Of a stretch of DNA of 64,000 bases, positions 8,466 through 16,531 are shown piece by piece. The notes under the pieces are model-generated. The model was not told where the DNA came from and did no database searches. It saw only the letters and a list, made by a program, of their open reading frames with translations. The DNA is from Verrucomicrobiota bacterium (GTDB taxonomy: Bacteria > Verrucomicrobiota > Verrucomicrobiia > Opitutales > Opitutaceae), in contig JAFAAS010000074.1 of assembly GCA_023426435.1 (NCBI GenBank), forward strand, positions 62,001-126,000. Reading direction: 5' to 3'. The first letter of the stretch is position 1. Every line of letters begins with the position of its first letter. The translations under genes and the position numbers were made by a program.

Positions 8466-8685
8466 ATGGCCATTCCTGAACGGCAAGTGGAGTCTTGGGC
8501 AGGACAAGGGGGCGGTGACGCAATCGGCCACCACCTATTTGACGATTAAGCGCGCCCTTGAAGCCCGCGACGTTCCGCATCGCGGTCGCAGCGTGATCTC
8601 CGCCAGCGACTTTACTGTCTCCATTCCCGCACCATTGGATTTTGCCGCGCTGGAAGCGATGTTTTCTAGCCGTGACTCAAACTAA
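8466..8685 (+). pseudogene. Frameshifted N-terminal remnant of a second CD-NTase
   Basis: Starting 3 nt after the E2 stop, the frame opens MAIPERQVESWAGQG and, after a one-base shift, continues AVTQSATTYLTIKRALEARD. This matches the start of another CD-NTase group, MxIPExQLExWxxQGxxTxS..TxxxIxxAL, normally followed by the GS active site. The shift sits at a run of five G at 8508-8512; four G would restore the frame. Similarity ends at ~8590 and the frame then reads an unrelated 30-residue tail to a stop at 8685. No GSxxxxT or DxD motif remains, so it cannot be active. The in-frame 27-codon peptide from 8466 ends at 8549. Confidence 0.7.
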
Positions 8686-8995
8686 CACGACTGTTCGGAG
8701 GGGCTACTGTTATGATCGTGATGTTCGTTACCGATTGAGATTTTCACCGGCGCGATGATGGTAGTCGCAACTCCTCCGCCTAGCGGAGGATTGGGGCAAC
8801 TAAGAAAGCAAAGCCCGCCGCATTAGGGGTAATGCGGCGGGCACTTTTTTTGCCCGGAAACTCACGCCGAGCTGACTGAAGCGGGACCACCTTCCCACGT
8901 TCAGCTTTGCGGGCGAGGTTGAAGCGGAGCGTCGCGCGGGGAACATCCGAGTTCGACCTCGCGTTCCTTCTGTGTAAAACATCCGGTCGTCGCCC
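8686..8995 (+). other. Intergenic region between the CBASS remnant and the TIR gene
   Basis: 310 bp without a gene. It contains two hairpins: a 7-bp GC stem with a 3-nt loop at 8773-8789 (CCTCCGC/GCGGAGG) and the strong terminator at 8813-8851. The remaining ~140 bp before the TIR start should carry the TIR promoter, but no clear -35/-10 pair is seen. Confidence 0.5.
8813..8851 (+). terminator. Rho-independent terminator after the CBASS operon
   Basis: A perfect 12-bp stem, GCCCGCCGCATT (8813-8824) with AATGCGGCGGGC (8831-8842), a 6-nt loop, then AC and seven T at 8845-8851. It separates the CBASS operon from the TIR gene, so the TIR gene probably has its own promoter. Confidence 0.92.
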
Positions 8996-9922
8996 ATGAA
9001 GCTCTTCCTGAGCCACGCATCCGAGGACAAGGATTTCGTCCGGCCGCTGGCTGACCGCCTCGCCGCCGAAGGCTTCACCGTCTGGCTCGACGAACGAAGC
9101 ATGACCCTCGGCGATTCGCTACTGGGGAAGATCAATGAAGGATTGCTCGGCTCGGATTACGGAGTCGTGGTTCTGAGCCCGACGTTCTTCGGCAAGAAAT
9201 GGACGCGCCTCGAGCTGGGTGCATTGATAGCGCTCGAAACGACCACCAAGAAAATGATCCTGCCGATCTGGAAGGGCCTGTCGGCTGAGGCGATCAAGGA
9301 ACTGATGCCCACACTGGCGGATCGTGTGGCGGTGGATGCCGCGCAGGGGCTCGACGTCGTGGTGCAGGCCATCAAGTCCGCGGTCGGGGCGGCCCGGCAC
9401 CAGCAAACGCTTTCGCAGTTCGACCAGCTCAAGACGCGCCTCGATCGGATGAGCGGTGAAGCCAAGGCCCGGCGCACCGCGGACCTACTGCTCAACTCGG
9501 CCGAGGGCGCGAAGCGCATCGCCGCCGAGTTCGTCCGTTTGGGCGAGCTGCTGCACACCCATTTCGCAGCCTTCAGCTCGGACGAAATGAAGTTCGAGGT
9601 GCGGAAAGGGCCGGTTGAAACCTTCACGGTGCAAGGTCCGAAGCGTTACGGGGTCGAGGTTCATTTCACCGACGGGGCCTTCAATTCCGGCGCTCACGCC
9701 TCGTTGCCATGCGTCTTTTACCGCCTCGGCGAATTGCATGCTCTCCGCGGGCGCGCTGACCCGCAGATTTTGACCCGGATTACTTACCATCCTTATTTCG
9801 ACGCGACCGGCGCAGTGGTGTGGAGCCCGCATGAAAAGCGCGAAGAGGTGATGAGCACGGAAACGCTCGTGATGCTCTTTGCTGAGAAACTGACCGACTA
9901 CGTCGCGAGCGCTCGACGCTAG
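8996..9922 (+). CDS. TIR-domain protein, probable NAD-cleaving defence effector
   Basis: A 308-residue protein. The N-terminal TIR domain (1-~130) has FLSHASEDKDFVRPLAD (box 1), FTVWLDE (~27-33) and KKWTRLELGAL with the expected catalytic Glu73. The C-terminal ~170 residues start with a helical stretch (~140-185) and a beta-rich domain (EVRKGPVETFTVQGPKRYG...) that I do not recognise. Prokaryotic TIR domains of this type often hydrolyse NAD+ to stop phage growth. A terminator stands before it and no cyclase follows, so it is probably a separate system from the CBASS; the C-terminal domain is likely the sensor. Confidence 0.85.
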   Translation: MKLFLSHASEDKDFVRPLADRLAAEGFTVWLDERSMTLGDSLLGKINEGLLGSDYGVVVLSPTFFGKKWTRLELGALIALETTTKKMILPIWKGLSAEAIKELMPTLADRVAVDAAQGLDVVVQAIKSAVGAARHQQTLSQFDQLKTRLDRMSGEAKARRTADLLLNSAEGAKRIAAEFVRLGELLHTHFAAFSSDEMKFEVRKGPVETFTVQGPKRYGVEVHFTDGAFNSGAHASLPCVFYRLGELHALRGRADPQILTRITYHPYFDATGAVVWSPHEKREEVMSTETLVMLFAEKLTDYVASARR

Positions 9923-9952
9923 GTCATGGATTGGTGAAGTGAGGGAAGTCAG

Positions 9953-10438
9953 ATGATCCTCAATAGCGCCCAGCTTCGCCAAGTGTGGGGCCAGAAAAAA
10001 ATTCCGGTGGTCTTTCGCCGCGGTCAGGGCGAACGCCTGCTGCTTCGTCTTCCCTATGCTCCTGACAATCTCTCACGCGTGCAGGCGGCGCATCGCCATG
10101 CCCCGGATTGGAATGTGAAGTATCGCTGCTGGGAGACGCCGCGCACGTGGTTCAATGATCTCGTGCAGCAATTTCTCCGGGAGTTTGGAAAAGTTTACGT
10201 GATCCAGGCTTTTCGCGAGGAGCAGAAGTGCGCCCCGGCGTGCTGGAACGCAGCGGGCTTCGACTGCGAATGCTCGTGTATGGGCGAGAACCATGGCTCT
10301 GGAAATCCGTCGGGCTGCTGGCACGTCGTCGCGGAAACGTTCGCTATCGAGTGGAGCGAACGGAAATATGCATGCCGGCTCATGGAGACAAAGCAACCGG
10401 AGCAGGTGCCGGAATCCACCCCGGTGGTTCACCTGTGA
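9953..10438 (+). CDS. Hypothetical protein with a Cys-rich C-terminal half
   Basis: A 161-residue protein. The N-terminal half (LRLPYAPDNLSRVQAA ... WNVKYRCWETP) resembles a small DNA/RNA-binding alpha-beta fold with conserved aromatic residues. The C-terminal half has seven Cys in CAPACWNAAGFDCECSCMG and GCWHV, spaced like a zinc-binding site. I do not recognise a family. It starts 30 nt after the TIR stop and ends 42 nt before the M41-like peptidase start, so it may be co-transcribed with both. Confidence 0.6.
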   Translation: MILNSAQLRQVWGQKKIPVVFRRGQGERLLLRLPYAPDNLSRVQAAHRHAPDWNVKYRCWETPRTWFNDLVQQFLREFGKVYVIQAFREEQKCAPACWNAAGFDCECSCMGENHGSGNPSGCWHVVAETFAIEWSERKYACRLMETKQPEQVPESTPVVHL

Positions 10439-10480
10439 CCGATACTGTCCGGGGGCGTCTTTCCCTTTTGCTCAATTCCG

Positions 10481-11161
10481 ATGTTCATCGACTACACACC
10501 CCGCCAAGTAGCGATTCACGAGGCTGGGCACTTCGTGTTCTGTTGTGCGCAGAATTTACCGATGCCGGAAGTGCTTTCCATCGAGCCCCAGGTGATCGGC
10601 GCGACGATGGAGCATCAGATTGACCGGCTTCCAGACGATCAAACTGCTCTTGGTTTCTGTGCACGAAAACCCGGTGTTATCGAGCAGTTGCTGAACGCTG
10701 AGATCGAGGGTCGCACATTGGAAGAAGTCACAAAGAACATCTACGGGCCGACCATGGTATCTCTTATGACGCCAGTAACAGTGGCTGACTTTCTTAAACG
10801 ATATCGCACGGTGCGCGACGAAACAGCCGTTAAGTTAACCTTGATGCACGTCGCTGGAACGGCGGCGGACGCGGAGCTGTGCGGCGGGAAAGGAGTTATT
10901 CCGTTCAATGATCTGAAACCCGCCCATGATCTCGCCAAGCTGCTCGCCGGTGAAGAAGGTGCGGGAAAACTTGTCAGCGAGAAATATTCGGAAGCCTGCG
11001 GGCTTTGCCGTGGCACTTATCGGCAACCGATTCACGCCGTAGCAGACAAGCTACAGGCGGCGAAAACTCTCCGGGAAAGCGATCTCTCCGCAGTGTGGCT
11101 TGATATCCAAGCTTCCTTTTTACGACAGCATCGACGCGGTAGCTCATTTCGGAGCAGGTAA
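10481..11161 (+). CDS. M41-like (FtsH-type) zinc metallopeptidase without an AAA domain
   Basis: A 226-residue protein with HEAGH at residues 13-17. VAGTAADAELCGG followed by FNDLKPAHDLAKLL corresponds to the FtsH segment that supplies the third zinc ligand (Asp in NDL) after the GGRxAEE helix. FtsH has this peptidase domain after an AAA ATPase; here there is neither ATPase nor membrane helix, and the protein is barely longer than the peptidase core. Stand-alone M41-like peptidases are common in accessory regions and are largely untested. It lies between the TIR/Cys-rich genes and the recombinase, so it is island cargo. Confidence 0.75.
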   Translation: MFIDYTPRQVAIHEAGHFVFCCAQNLPMPEVLSIEPQVIGATMEHQIDRLPDDQTALGFCARKPGVIEQLLNAEIEGRTLEEVTKNIYGPTMVSLMTPVTVADFLKRYRTVRDETAVKLTLMHVAGTAADAELCGGKGVIPFNDLKPAHDLAKLLAGEEGAGKLVSEKYSEACGLCRGTYRQPIHAVADKLQAAKTLRESDLSAVWLDIQASFLRQHRRGSSFRSR

Positions 11162-11512
11162 CAAATCTCAGCGTCCACAAGGGAAAAGGGCGCGAGCACA
11201 AATACCCTCCGCCGCTCTGTTCACGGGAGATGCAGCCACCAGATCAGAATTCTGCAACATCCCTTCTCGCTCCGCACGTTTTTCCATCCTCAAGACTTAC
11301 TGTACGCGTCGCCACCCGCGACGCTCCAAATCAGCCGCTTGATCCTTGGTCGCGGTTCGCGCCCTCGTGCAACTACGCCAGAGGGCGCGAATTCCCCCTT
11401 TCGGCAAAACGCGGAATCGGTCGGCGTCTAGCTGATGGCCCCCTGGCTGCACCGGCCACACGGGCTCCACCCATTCTTCCGTGGCTCGGTGCGAGACACG
11501 AGACGGCGGGGT
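11162..11512. other. Intergenic region upstream of the tyrosine recombinase
   Basis: 351 bp with no supported gene. The main feature is an 11-bp perfect inverted repeat at 11356-11391, listed separately. This stretch and the 167 bp after the recombinase are the likeliest places for an attachment site, but no matching copy elsewhere in the window was found. Confidence 0.4.
11356..11391. repeat. 11-bp perfect inverted repeat with a 14-nt loop
   Basis: Arms TTCGCGCCCTC (11356-11366) and GAGGGCGCGAA (11381-11391) are exact reverse complements around a 14-nt loop. It lies 121 nt upstream of the recombinase start. No T-run follows, so it is not a typical terminator. It could be a recombination or attachment site, or an operator. 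Confidence 0.6.
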
Positions 11513-12196
11513 ATGGCAGGCAGACGTCCTCTGACAGAAAAAGAAGAACGCGCGCTCCTTCGCGTCGTCCGAAAACTTCACCCGCGCGATCGCGCACTCA
11601 TCACCACCCAGTGGTTCACCGGCTTTCGCATCAGCGAAGTCCTCTCGCTCACCATTGCTCGCGTGTATCGCGAGGGCGGTGCCGTTTTCCCGCAGATCGG
11701 GATTCCGCCGCGGCACTTGAAAAGTCAGTTCGGTGCCACGCGTTGGGTGCCCGTTGCACCTGAACTTAAGCGTGCCCTCGAAGCGCACTGGCGATGGCTC
11801 TCACAGCAGTTCGAAATCACTCCATCCTTACCTGCTTTTCCGAGCCGCAAAACCGGAGCCGATTGCCAGCGCCGCCCGCTCTCACGCAGTGGAGCTCACG
11901 ATGTGGTGAAGCGCGCCTTTGCAATGGCGGGCATTGTCGACGACGGCCGCACGGGCACGCATACGCTGAGAAAGACTTTCGCGAAGAATGTCTATCGGAA
12001 TAGCGGCAACGACATCGCGCTTCTCAACCGCGCGATGCAGCACTCGGAGTTGAACACGACGCTCAAGTATCTCGAGGTCCGGAATGAAGACGTGAACTCC
12101 GCCATCCTCGCGTGCGATTTCACACGCGGAGCGAAAACGAAAGCCGAGCTACTCGTGGGGTGGCCGAAGCAGAAGCCACTGAGGAAGGCGGGGTGA
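11513..12196 (+). CDS. Tyrosine recombinase (phage-integrase family)
   Basis: A 227-residue recombinase made almost only of the catalytic domain. The first catalytic Arg is in TGFRISEVLSL (Arg39); HTLRKTFAKNVY gives the HxxR pair; QHSELNTTLKYLEV gives the next His and the nucleophile Tyr. Classical integrases are 300-400 residues with an N-terminal core-binding domain; here only ~30 residues precede the catalytic domain, so it is a minimal form or N-terminally shortened. The ATG at 11513 was chosen because sequence before it lacks conservation. It marks the right end of the island next to core genes and is the only mobility gene seen. Confidence 0.85.
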   Translation: MAGRRPLTEKEERALLRVVRKLHPRDRALITTQWFTGFRISEVLSLTIARVYREGGAVFPQIGIPPRHLKSQFGATRWVPVAPELKRALEAHWRWLSQQFEITPSLPAFPSRKTGADCQRRPLSRSGAHDVVKRAFAMAGIVDDGRTGTHTLRKTFAKNVYRNSGNDIALLNRAMQHSELNTTLKYLEVRNEDVNSAILACDFTRGAKTKAELLVGWPKQKPLRKAG

Positions 12197-12363
12197 GGTC
12201 CGCGAGCACTCCCCTGCCCTGTTCAGTAAAACCTGAACCGGACGTTTTCCTCCAAACGTGCTGCTCCTTTCCAGCCGAGCGCACTCGTTTTCAGAGTAAA
12301 TGACCCGGATCGCCGATTTCGAACCTGCCGCGCACTACGGCATCAACTAACAACGACCCACTC

Positions 12364-13704
12364 TCAAGGCTCCTGCGTCGGCGGCTCGGCACGATAGGCT
12401 TCGGCGAGCAGCACGACCGGATGCGCAACCCGCAATCCGCTCATCCCGCGAGCCCGCAATCCATTTTCCAGCTGCAAATGACAGCCCGGATTGGCCGTGG
12501 CCACGACACTTGCTCCCGTGCGTCGCAGGTGCTCGATCTTCCGCTCGAGGAGGCGCGCTGACGTTTCGGGTTGCGTGATGTTGTAGATGCCCGCCGAGCC
12601 GCAACACCACGACGCTTCGCCACATTCGCGAAACTCACCGCCGGGCAACGCTGACAGCACAACCCGCGGCTGGGCGCTCACCCTTTGGGCATGGCACAAG
12701 TGGCAGCTCTCATGATACGTGACGCAGGCGCCGTCCGACGCGGATCCTCTCGGTTTCCTGAAACCGATCTCCACCAGAAATTCGTGAACGTCACGCACCT
12801 TTCGGGTCCATTCCGCCGCGGCCGGCGCATACTTTGGGTCCTCGTGCAACAAGTGCGCGTAACCACGAAGGTGCGATCCGCACCCGCCTGCATTGCTGAT
12901 GATCGCATCGAACGAGAACGGATCGATCAGGTCGAGCTGCCGACGCGCCAGCGTTTGCGCGGAAGCGACATCGCCATTGTGGGCATGCAACGACCCGCAG
13001 CACGGCTGCACGGGCGGCGTGTGCACCTCGCAGCCGTTCGCGAGCAGCACATCGACTGTAGCGCGATTGATATCGGCAAAAACGAGGTCCTGCACACAAC
13101 CGGTCAGGACGGCTACCCGATGGCGCGATCGTCCCGTTGCAACTCGGGACGGAGCTTCAATGGGTTCAATGAGTTGATGAGAAAACGCCGCGCCGACCGT
13201 TGGCGTTTGCGGTTCCAGCCGGCGCACGTTTTTCGGCAGCAGCCGCAGGAGTCCCGAACTGCGAAACAATCGCTGTGCTCCACTTCGTTGCCACCAGCGC
13301 AGCAGCCACCCGGTCCAACGCAACAGGCGCGGGCGCGTGAACAGCCCTCGAACAATGACCCATCGGACAAAGTCTCGCTTGGGGTGAGCGAGCACGCCCT
13401 GCGCTTCGATTTCCGCGCGAGCCGTTTCGAACATCCGCGCATAATCGACGTTCGCCGGGCACGCACTCGTGCAAGCCAGGCAGCCGAGGCAGTAATACAT
13501 CTCTTCGCCAAACGTCTTCGTCACCTCCAGTTCACCGTCCGCGATCGCACGCATGAGCGAGATTCGTCCGCGCGGCGAGTGGCGCTCGTGCTTGGTTTCC
13601 GCATAAGTCGGGCACGAGGGCAGACACATGCCGCAATGCATGCACTGCTGCAGGACGGAGTAATCGAGAGCCGCGAGCCCGCGCGTCGCTGATGGCTCAG
13701 ACAT
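12364..13704 (-). CDS. glcF: Glycolate oxidase iron-sulfur subunit
   Basis: A 446-residue Fe-S protein that passes electrons from the FAD subunit to the membrane quinone pool. Two 4Fe-4S motifs, CMHCGMCLPSCP and CLGCLACTSACP, are near residues 20-85. Two CCG domains follow, with QPCCGSLHAHNG and the pair ESCHLCH / SWCCGSAG. Its ATG at 13704 overlaps the glcD stop by 8 nt, so the two are translationally coupled. There is no glcE; many bacteria use a GlcD-type subunit with only the Fe-S partner. Substrate may be glycolate or another 2-hydroxy acid such as D-lactate. Confidence 0.9.
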   Translation of the reverse strand: MSEPSATRGLAALDYSVLQQCMHCGMCLPSCPTYAETKHERHSPRGRISLMRAIADGELEVTKTFGEEMYYCLGCLACTSACPANVDYARMFETARAEIEAQGVLAHPKRDFVRWVIVRGLFTRPRLLRWTGWLLRWWQRSGAQRLFRSSGLLRLLPKNVRRLEPQTPTVGAAFSHQLIEPIEAPSRVATGRSRHRVAVLTGCVQDLVFADINRATVDVLLANGCEVHTPPVQPCCGSLHAHNGDVASAQTLARRQLDLIDPFSFDAIISNAGGCGSHLRGYAHLLHEDPKYAPAAAEWTRKVRDVHEFLVEIGFRKPRGSASDGACVTYHESCHLCHAQRVSAQPRVVLSALPGGEFRECGEASWCCGSAGIYNITQPETSARLLERKIEHLRRTGASVVATANPGCHLQLENGLRARGMSGLRVAHPVVLLAEAYRAEPPTQEP

Positions 13705-15127
13705 GGGAGTCTGTGGCAGAAGTCTCATCGAATATCTTGCCGGGATTGAGCATCCCGTCGGGATCGAAGGTGCGCTTGATCGCTCGCAACAGTTCGAAAC
13801 TCGCGTCGCCCATCTGCTGCCGCAGGAATTTCTTCTTCGCCAGCCCCACCCCGTGTTCGCCGGTGATCGTCCCACCGCGCTTGAGCGTCTCGGCGACGAT
13901 GTCGTCAAACGCGAGTTCGACCCTATGCATCTCCGCCGTGTCGCGTTCGTCGGTGAGGATGGTCGGATGCAGGTTGCCGTCACCGAAGTGGCCAAACGTC
14001 GCGATCGTCAGTCCGTGTTTCGCGCCGATCGCCTCCACCGCGCGGACCATTCCGCCAAGTTCGCTGCGCGGCACCGTCACATCTTCGAGGATCGTCGTCG
14101 GACGCAGCCGCGCGAGCGCGGAGAATGCGCTGCGTCGTGCCGCTGCGAGTTGCAGCGCCTCAGCCGCCGTCGCGGCGCGGCGCACCGAGGTCGCGCGGTG
14201 AACCCGGCATTGTTCCTCGACGCGCATCGCCTCGTCGGCAGCCGCGGCGGGATGTCCGTCCGTTTCGATCAGCAGCAGCGCTTCGGCGTCGCGCGGCAAT
14301 CCGACGCGCGCGAAATCCTCGACGCACTGTATCGTTTTGCGATCGAGGAACTCCAGGGTGCACGGAATGATCTTCGCCGCGATGATCGCCGACACGGCGT
14401 CCGCCGCGGAGTCCATCGAGCCAAACGTCGCGAGCAGCGTCTGCCGCGCCGCCGGCTTCGGCAAAAGCTTCAGCAACACGCGCGTGATCACCCCGAGCGT
14501 GCCTTCGCTGCCGATGAAGAGATCCCGCAGGTTATAGCCCGCGACATCTTTCACGCACTTGCTGCCGAGCCAGCACACCGATCCGTCCGCGAGCACCACT
14601 TCCAGTCCCATCACATAATCGCGCGTCACGCCGTATTTCAGCCCGCGCAATCCGCCCGAGTTTTCCGCGACATTGCCGCCGATCGTGCTGATCTTCATCG
14701 AGCCCGGATCCGGTGGATAAAAAAGCCCCGCTGCGTCCGCAGCATCGTAAACCTGCTGCGTCACCACGCCCGCTTCCACGAGGATGGTGAGGTTCTTTGT
14801 ATCCAACTCCAGGATGCGATCGAAGCGCACCAGGCAGAGCACGATGCCGCCGGAAATCGGCACGCTGCCGCCCGACAATCCCGTGCCGCTTCCCCGACAA
14901 ATCACGGGGCGTCCGTGGCGTCGCGCGACGTCCATGACAAACCCCACCTCCGTCGCCGTGCGCGGAAACACCACCGCGGCCGGACGTTGCTCCAGCGTGG
15001 CGGTGCCATCGAAACCGTAGGGAATGACATCCTCCGGCGCCGTCAGCACCTGCGACGCGCCCAGCGTTTCCCGCAGTGCCACCAACGCCTCGTCCGGCAA
15101 AGCTCCCTCGCGCTGAACAGTTCGCAT
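13697..15127 (-). CDS. glcD: Glycolate oxidase FAD-binding subunit GlcD
   Basis: A 476-residue flavoprotein of the VAO family that oxidises 2-hydroxy acids (glycolate to glyoxylate in the type member). The FAD-binding PCMH domain has CRGSGTGLSGG and DPGSMKISTIGGNVAENSGG. The C-terminal cap/oxidase part has FGHFGDGNLHPTIL and GEHGVGLAKKKFL, both classic for the family. I chose ATG 15127; an in-frame TTG at 15199 would add 24 residues without similarity. It is first in the glcD-glcF operon, back to back with the esterase gene at 15276. Glyoxylate from this enzyme could feed the aminotransferase and aldolase-like enzymes further right, but that link is inference. Confidence 0.9.
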   Translation of the reverse strand: MRTVQREGALPDEALVALRETLGASQVLTAPEDVIPYGFDGTATLEQRPAAVVFPRTATEVGFVMDVARRHGRPVICRGSGTGLSGGSVPISGGIVLCLVRFDRILELDTKNLTILVEAGVVTQQVYDAADAAGLFYPPDPGSMKISTIGGNVAENSGGLRGLKYGVTRDYVMGLEVVLADGSVCWLGSKCVKDVAGYNLRDLFIGSEGTLGVITRVLLKLLPKPAARQTLLATFGSMDSAADAVSAIIAAKIIPCTLEFLDRKTIQCVEDFARVGLPRDAEALLLIETDGHPAAAADEAMRVEEQCRVHRATSVRRAATAAEALQLAAARRSAFSALARLRPTTILEDVTVPRSELGGMVRAVEAIGAKHGLTIATFGHFGDGNLHPTILTDERDTAEMHRVELAFDDIVAETLKRGGTITGEHGVGLAKKKFLRQQMGDASFELLRAIKRTFDPDGMLNPGKIFDETSATDSHV

Positions 15128-15275
15128 CGACCGTCGAAACTTCCCCTGCCCGCCCGGCCCGCAACGGGTTTCGACCAGCCGATTTTCCCGCGTGAACAAA
15201 ACTGCTGGGCGAAAGCCGTTGCGCCTCCGCTTGGCCGAACCTCCATCGGTTCAACTCGCTTCGTCTGCGCCACCC

Positions 15276-16109
15276 ATGATCGAACTTCGGCTCCCCACCC
15301 GCGAACTCCGCCTGCTGGACCGGCCGGAGCAGATCACGTATCGGGAGCACGATCTCGATGAACGCGGATTCAACCGCATCGTGAGCGCCATCAGCGTTCC
15401 GACCCTGACGGTGTATCCGGCGGCGAGCGCCGGCCGCGGTGCCGCCGCCATCGTCATCTGCCCCGGCGGCGGTTATGAATACCTCGCGATCGATCGCGCC
15501 GGACATGCGCTCGCGCGGTATTTTCAACAACGCGGCATCGTCGCCGCCGTCCTCAAATGCCGTTTGCCGGCGACTCCGCTCGCGCCGGATGCCATCCCTC
15601 TCGCTCATCAGGACGCCGCCTCCGCGATTCGCGTCCTGCGAGCGCACGCCGCGACCTGGGGCGCCAGCCCCGAACGTATCGGAATCCTGGGGACGTCCGC
15701 CGGCGGACATGTTGCGGGGTTTGCCGCGGTGTTCGGCGGCGAGAACAAAGATCGCGCGGATTTCGCCGCGCTGCTTTCGCCCGTCGTCACCCTCGAAGAG
15801 CCTCTGGCGCATCGCGGCTCGCGTGAACGTTTGCTCGGCCCGAAACCCGCGCCAGCCGAAATCGCGCGACTCTCCCTCGAGCGCCAGATTCGGCCGGGCT
15901 TACCGCCGTTTTTCGTCGCGCACGCGCAGGACGACACCGTCGTTCCCCCGCAAAACAGCGAGCGACTCGTCGACGCGTTGCGTCGTCACGCCGTGCCGGT
16001 CGAACCGCTGTATGTGCCCACCGGCGGCCACGCCTTTTCGAGCGAACCGCACGGCTGGGGCCTGATGTGGCGCGAACGGTTTATTCGCTGGCTGGACGCC
16101 CTTGGGTGA
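15276..16109 (+). CDS. Alpha/beta hydrolase, acetylxylan-esterase-like
   Basis: A 277-residue esterase of the BD-FAE/carboxylesterase type. ICPGGGYEYLA forms the oxyanion HGG-like motif, GTSAGGHVAGF contains the nucleophile Ser, HAQDDTVVPPQNS contains the acidic residue and TGGHAFSSE the catalytic His. No signal peptide is seen from the ATG at 15276, so it is probably cytoplasmic and removes acetyl groups from imported sugars. It is a single gene between the divergent glcDF operon and the convergent RidA operon. Confidence 0.8.
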   Translation: MIELRLPTRELRLLDRPEQITYREHDLDERGFNRIVSAISVPTLTVYPAASAGRGAAAIVICPGGGYEYLAIDRAGHALARYFQQRGIVAAVLKCRLPATPLAPDAIPLAHQDAASAIRVLRAHAATWGASPERIGILGTSAGGHVAGFAAVFGGENKDRADFAALLSPVVTLEEPLAHRGSRERLLGPKPAPAEIARLSLERQIRPGLPPFFVAHAQDDTVVPPQNSERLVDALRRHAVPVEPLYVPTGGHAFSSEPHGWGLMWRERFIRWLDALG

Positions 16110-16147
16110 TCACCACCGCGCGCGTTTCGCGCCCAGAAAAACCGCGA

Positions 16148-16531
16148 CTACTTCGCCACGGCGATGCACTCGATCTCGTAGTGCAGCGCCGGCGGAAGGC
16201 AGTTCGTGATCGTCGTGCGCGCGGGAAACGGCGCCGAGAAATATTCGCGGTAAAGCTCGTTGTAGCGACCGAGGTTCGCTTCATCCCGCACGTAGTTCCG
16301 CGTCTGGACCACATGCGCCAAGTCGCTCCCGGCCGACTCCAGGACTTTCCTTAGATTTTCAACCGAGCGGCGGAATTCGCCTTCGAAGGTGTCGGCGATG
16401 ATCTTGCCGTGCTGGTCGACGGAAGCCTGCCCCGAGACAAAGATCAGGTCGCCCACGCGCACGGCGGGGCTGAACGGCAGATGCGAGGTCGGGGTGTCAG
16501 CGTTTTTTGGATACGAAACAGCGGTCTTCAT
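16148..16531 (-). CDS. RidA/YjgF-family enamine/imine deaminase
   Basis: A 127-residue protein with the family hallmarks VGDLIFVSGQ, FRRSVENLRKVLESAG and the substrate-binding Arg in VVQTRNYV; the C-terminus ends YEIECIAVAK as usual. RidA proteins hydrolyse reactive enamines and imines released by PLP enzymes. It starts inside the stop of the M81 gene (4-nt overlap), third in an operon after a PLP aminotransferase and an M81 peptidase, so it may clear an imine made by the aminotransferase or by the aldolase/dehydratase-like enzyme at 21392. Confidence 0.9.
   Translation of the reverse strand: MKTAVSYPKNADTPTSHLPFSPAVRVGDLIFVSGQASVDQHGKIIADTFEGEFRRSVENLRKVLESAGSDLAHVVQTRNYVRDEANLGRYNELYREYFSAPFPARTTITNCLPPALHYEIECIAVAK

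Larger units (their letters stand above)
360..12300. mobile_element. Defence-type genomic island (approximate limits)
   Basis: The block lies between a broken metal-efflux operon on the left and the core glycolate-oxidase genes on the right. It carries only accessory genes: DUF4011 helicase fragment, ImmA/sigma-like trio, CBASS operon, CD-NTase remnant, TIR protein, M41-like peptidase and, at the right end, a tyrosine recombinase. Composition is more mixed than in the flanking core genes. No tRNA lies at either end and I could not find flanking direct repeats, so the exact ends and the way it moved are unknown. The left edge is a deletion-type junction cutting two genes. Confidence 0.6.

Noticed and set aside
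8466..8549. 27-codon peptide MAIPERQ... as a separate small gene
   Set aside because: Its second half is the frameshifted reading of a CD-NTase N-terminus, so it is a remnant.
13703..15361. Long plus-strand open frame opposite glcD
   Set aside because: It is the complement of glcD, which has all family motifs; high GC makes long empty antisense frames.
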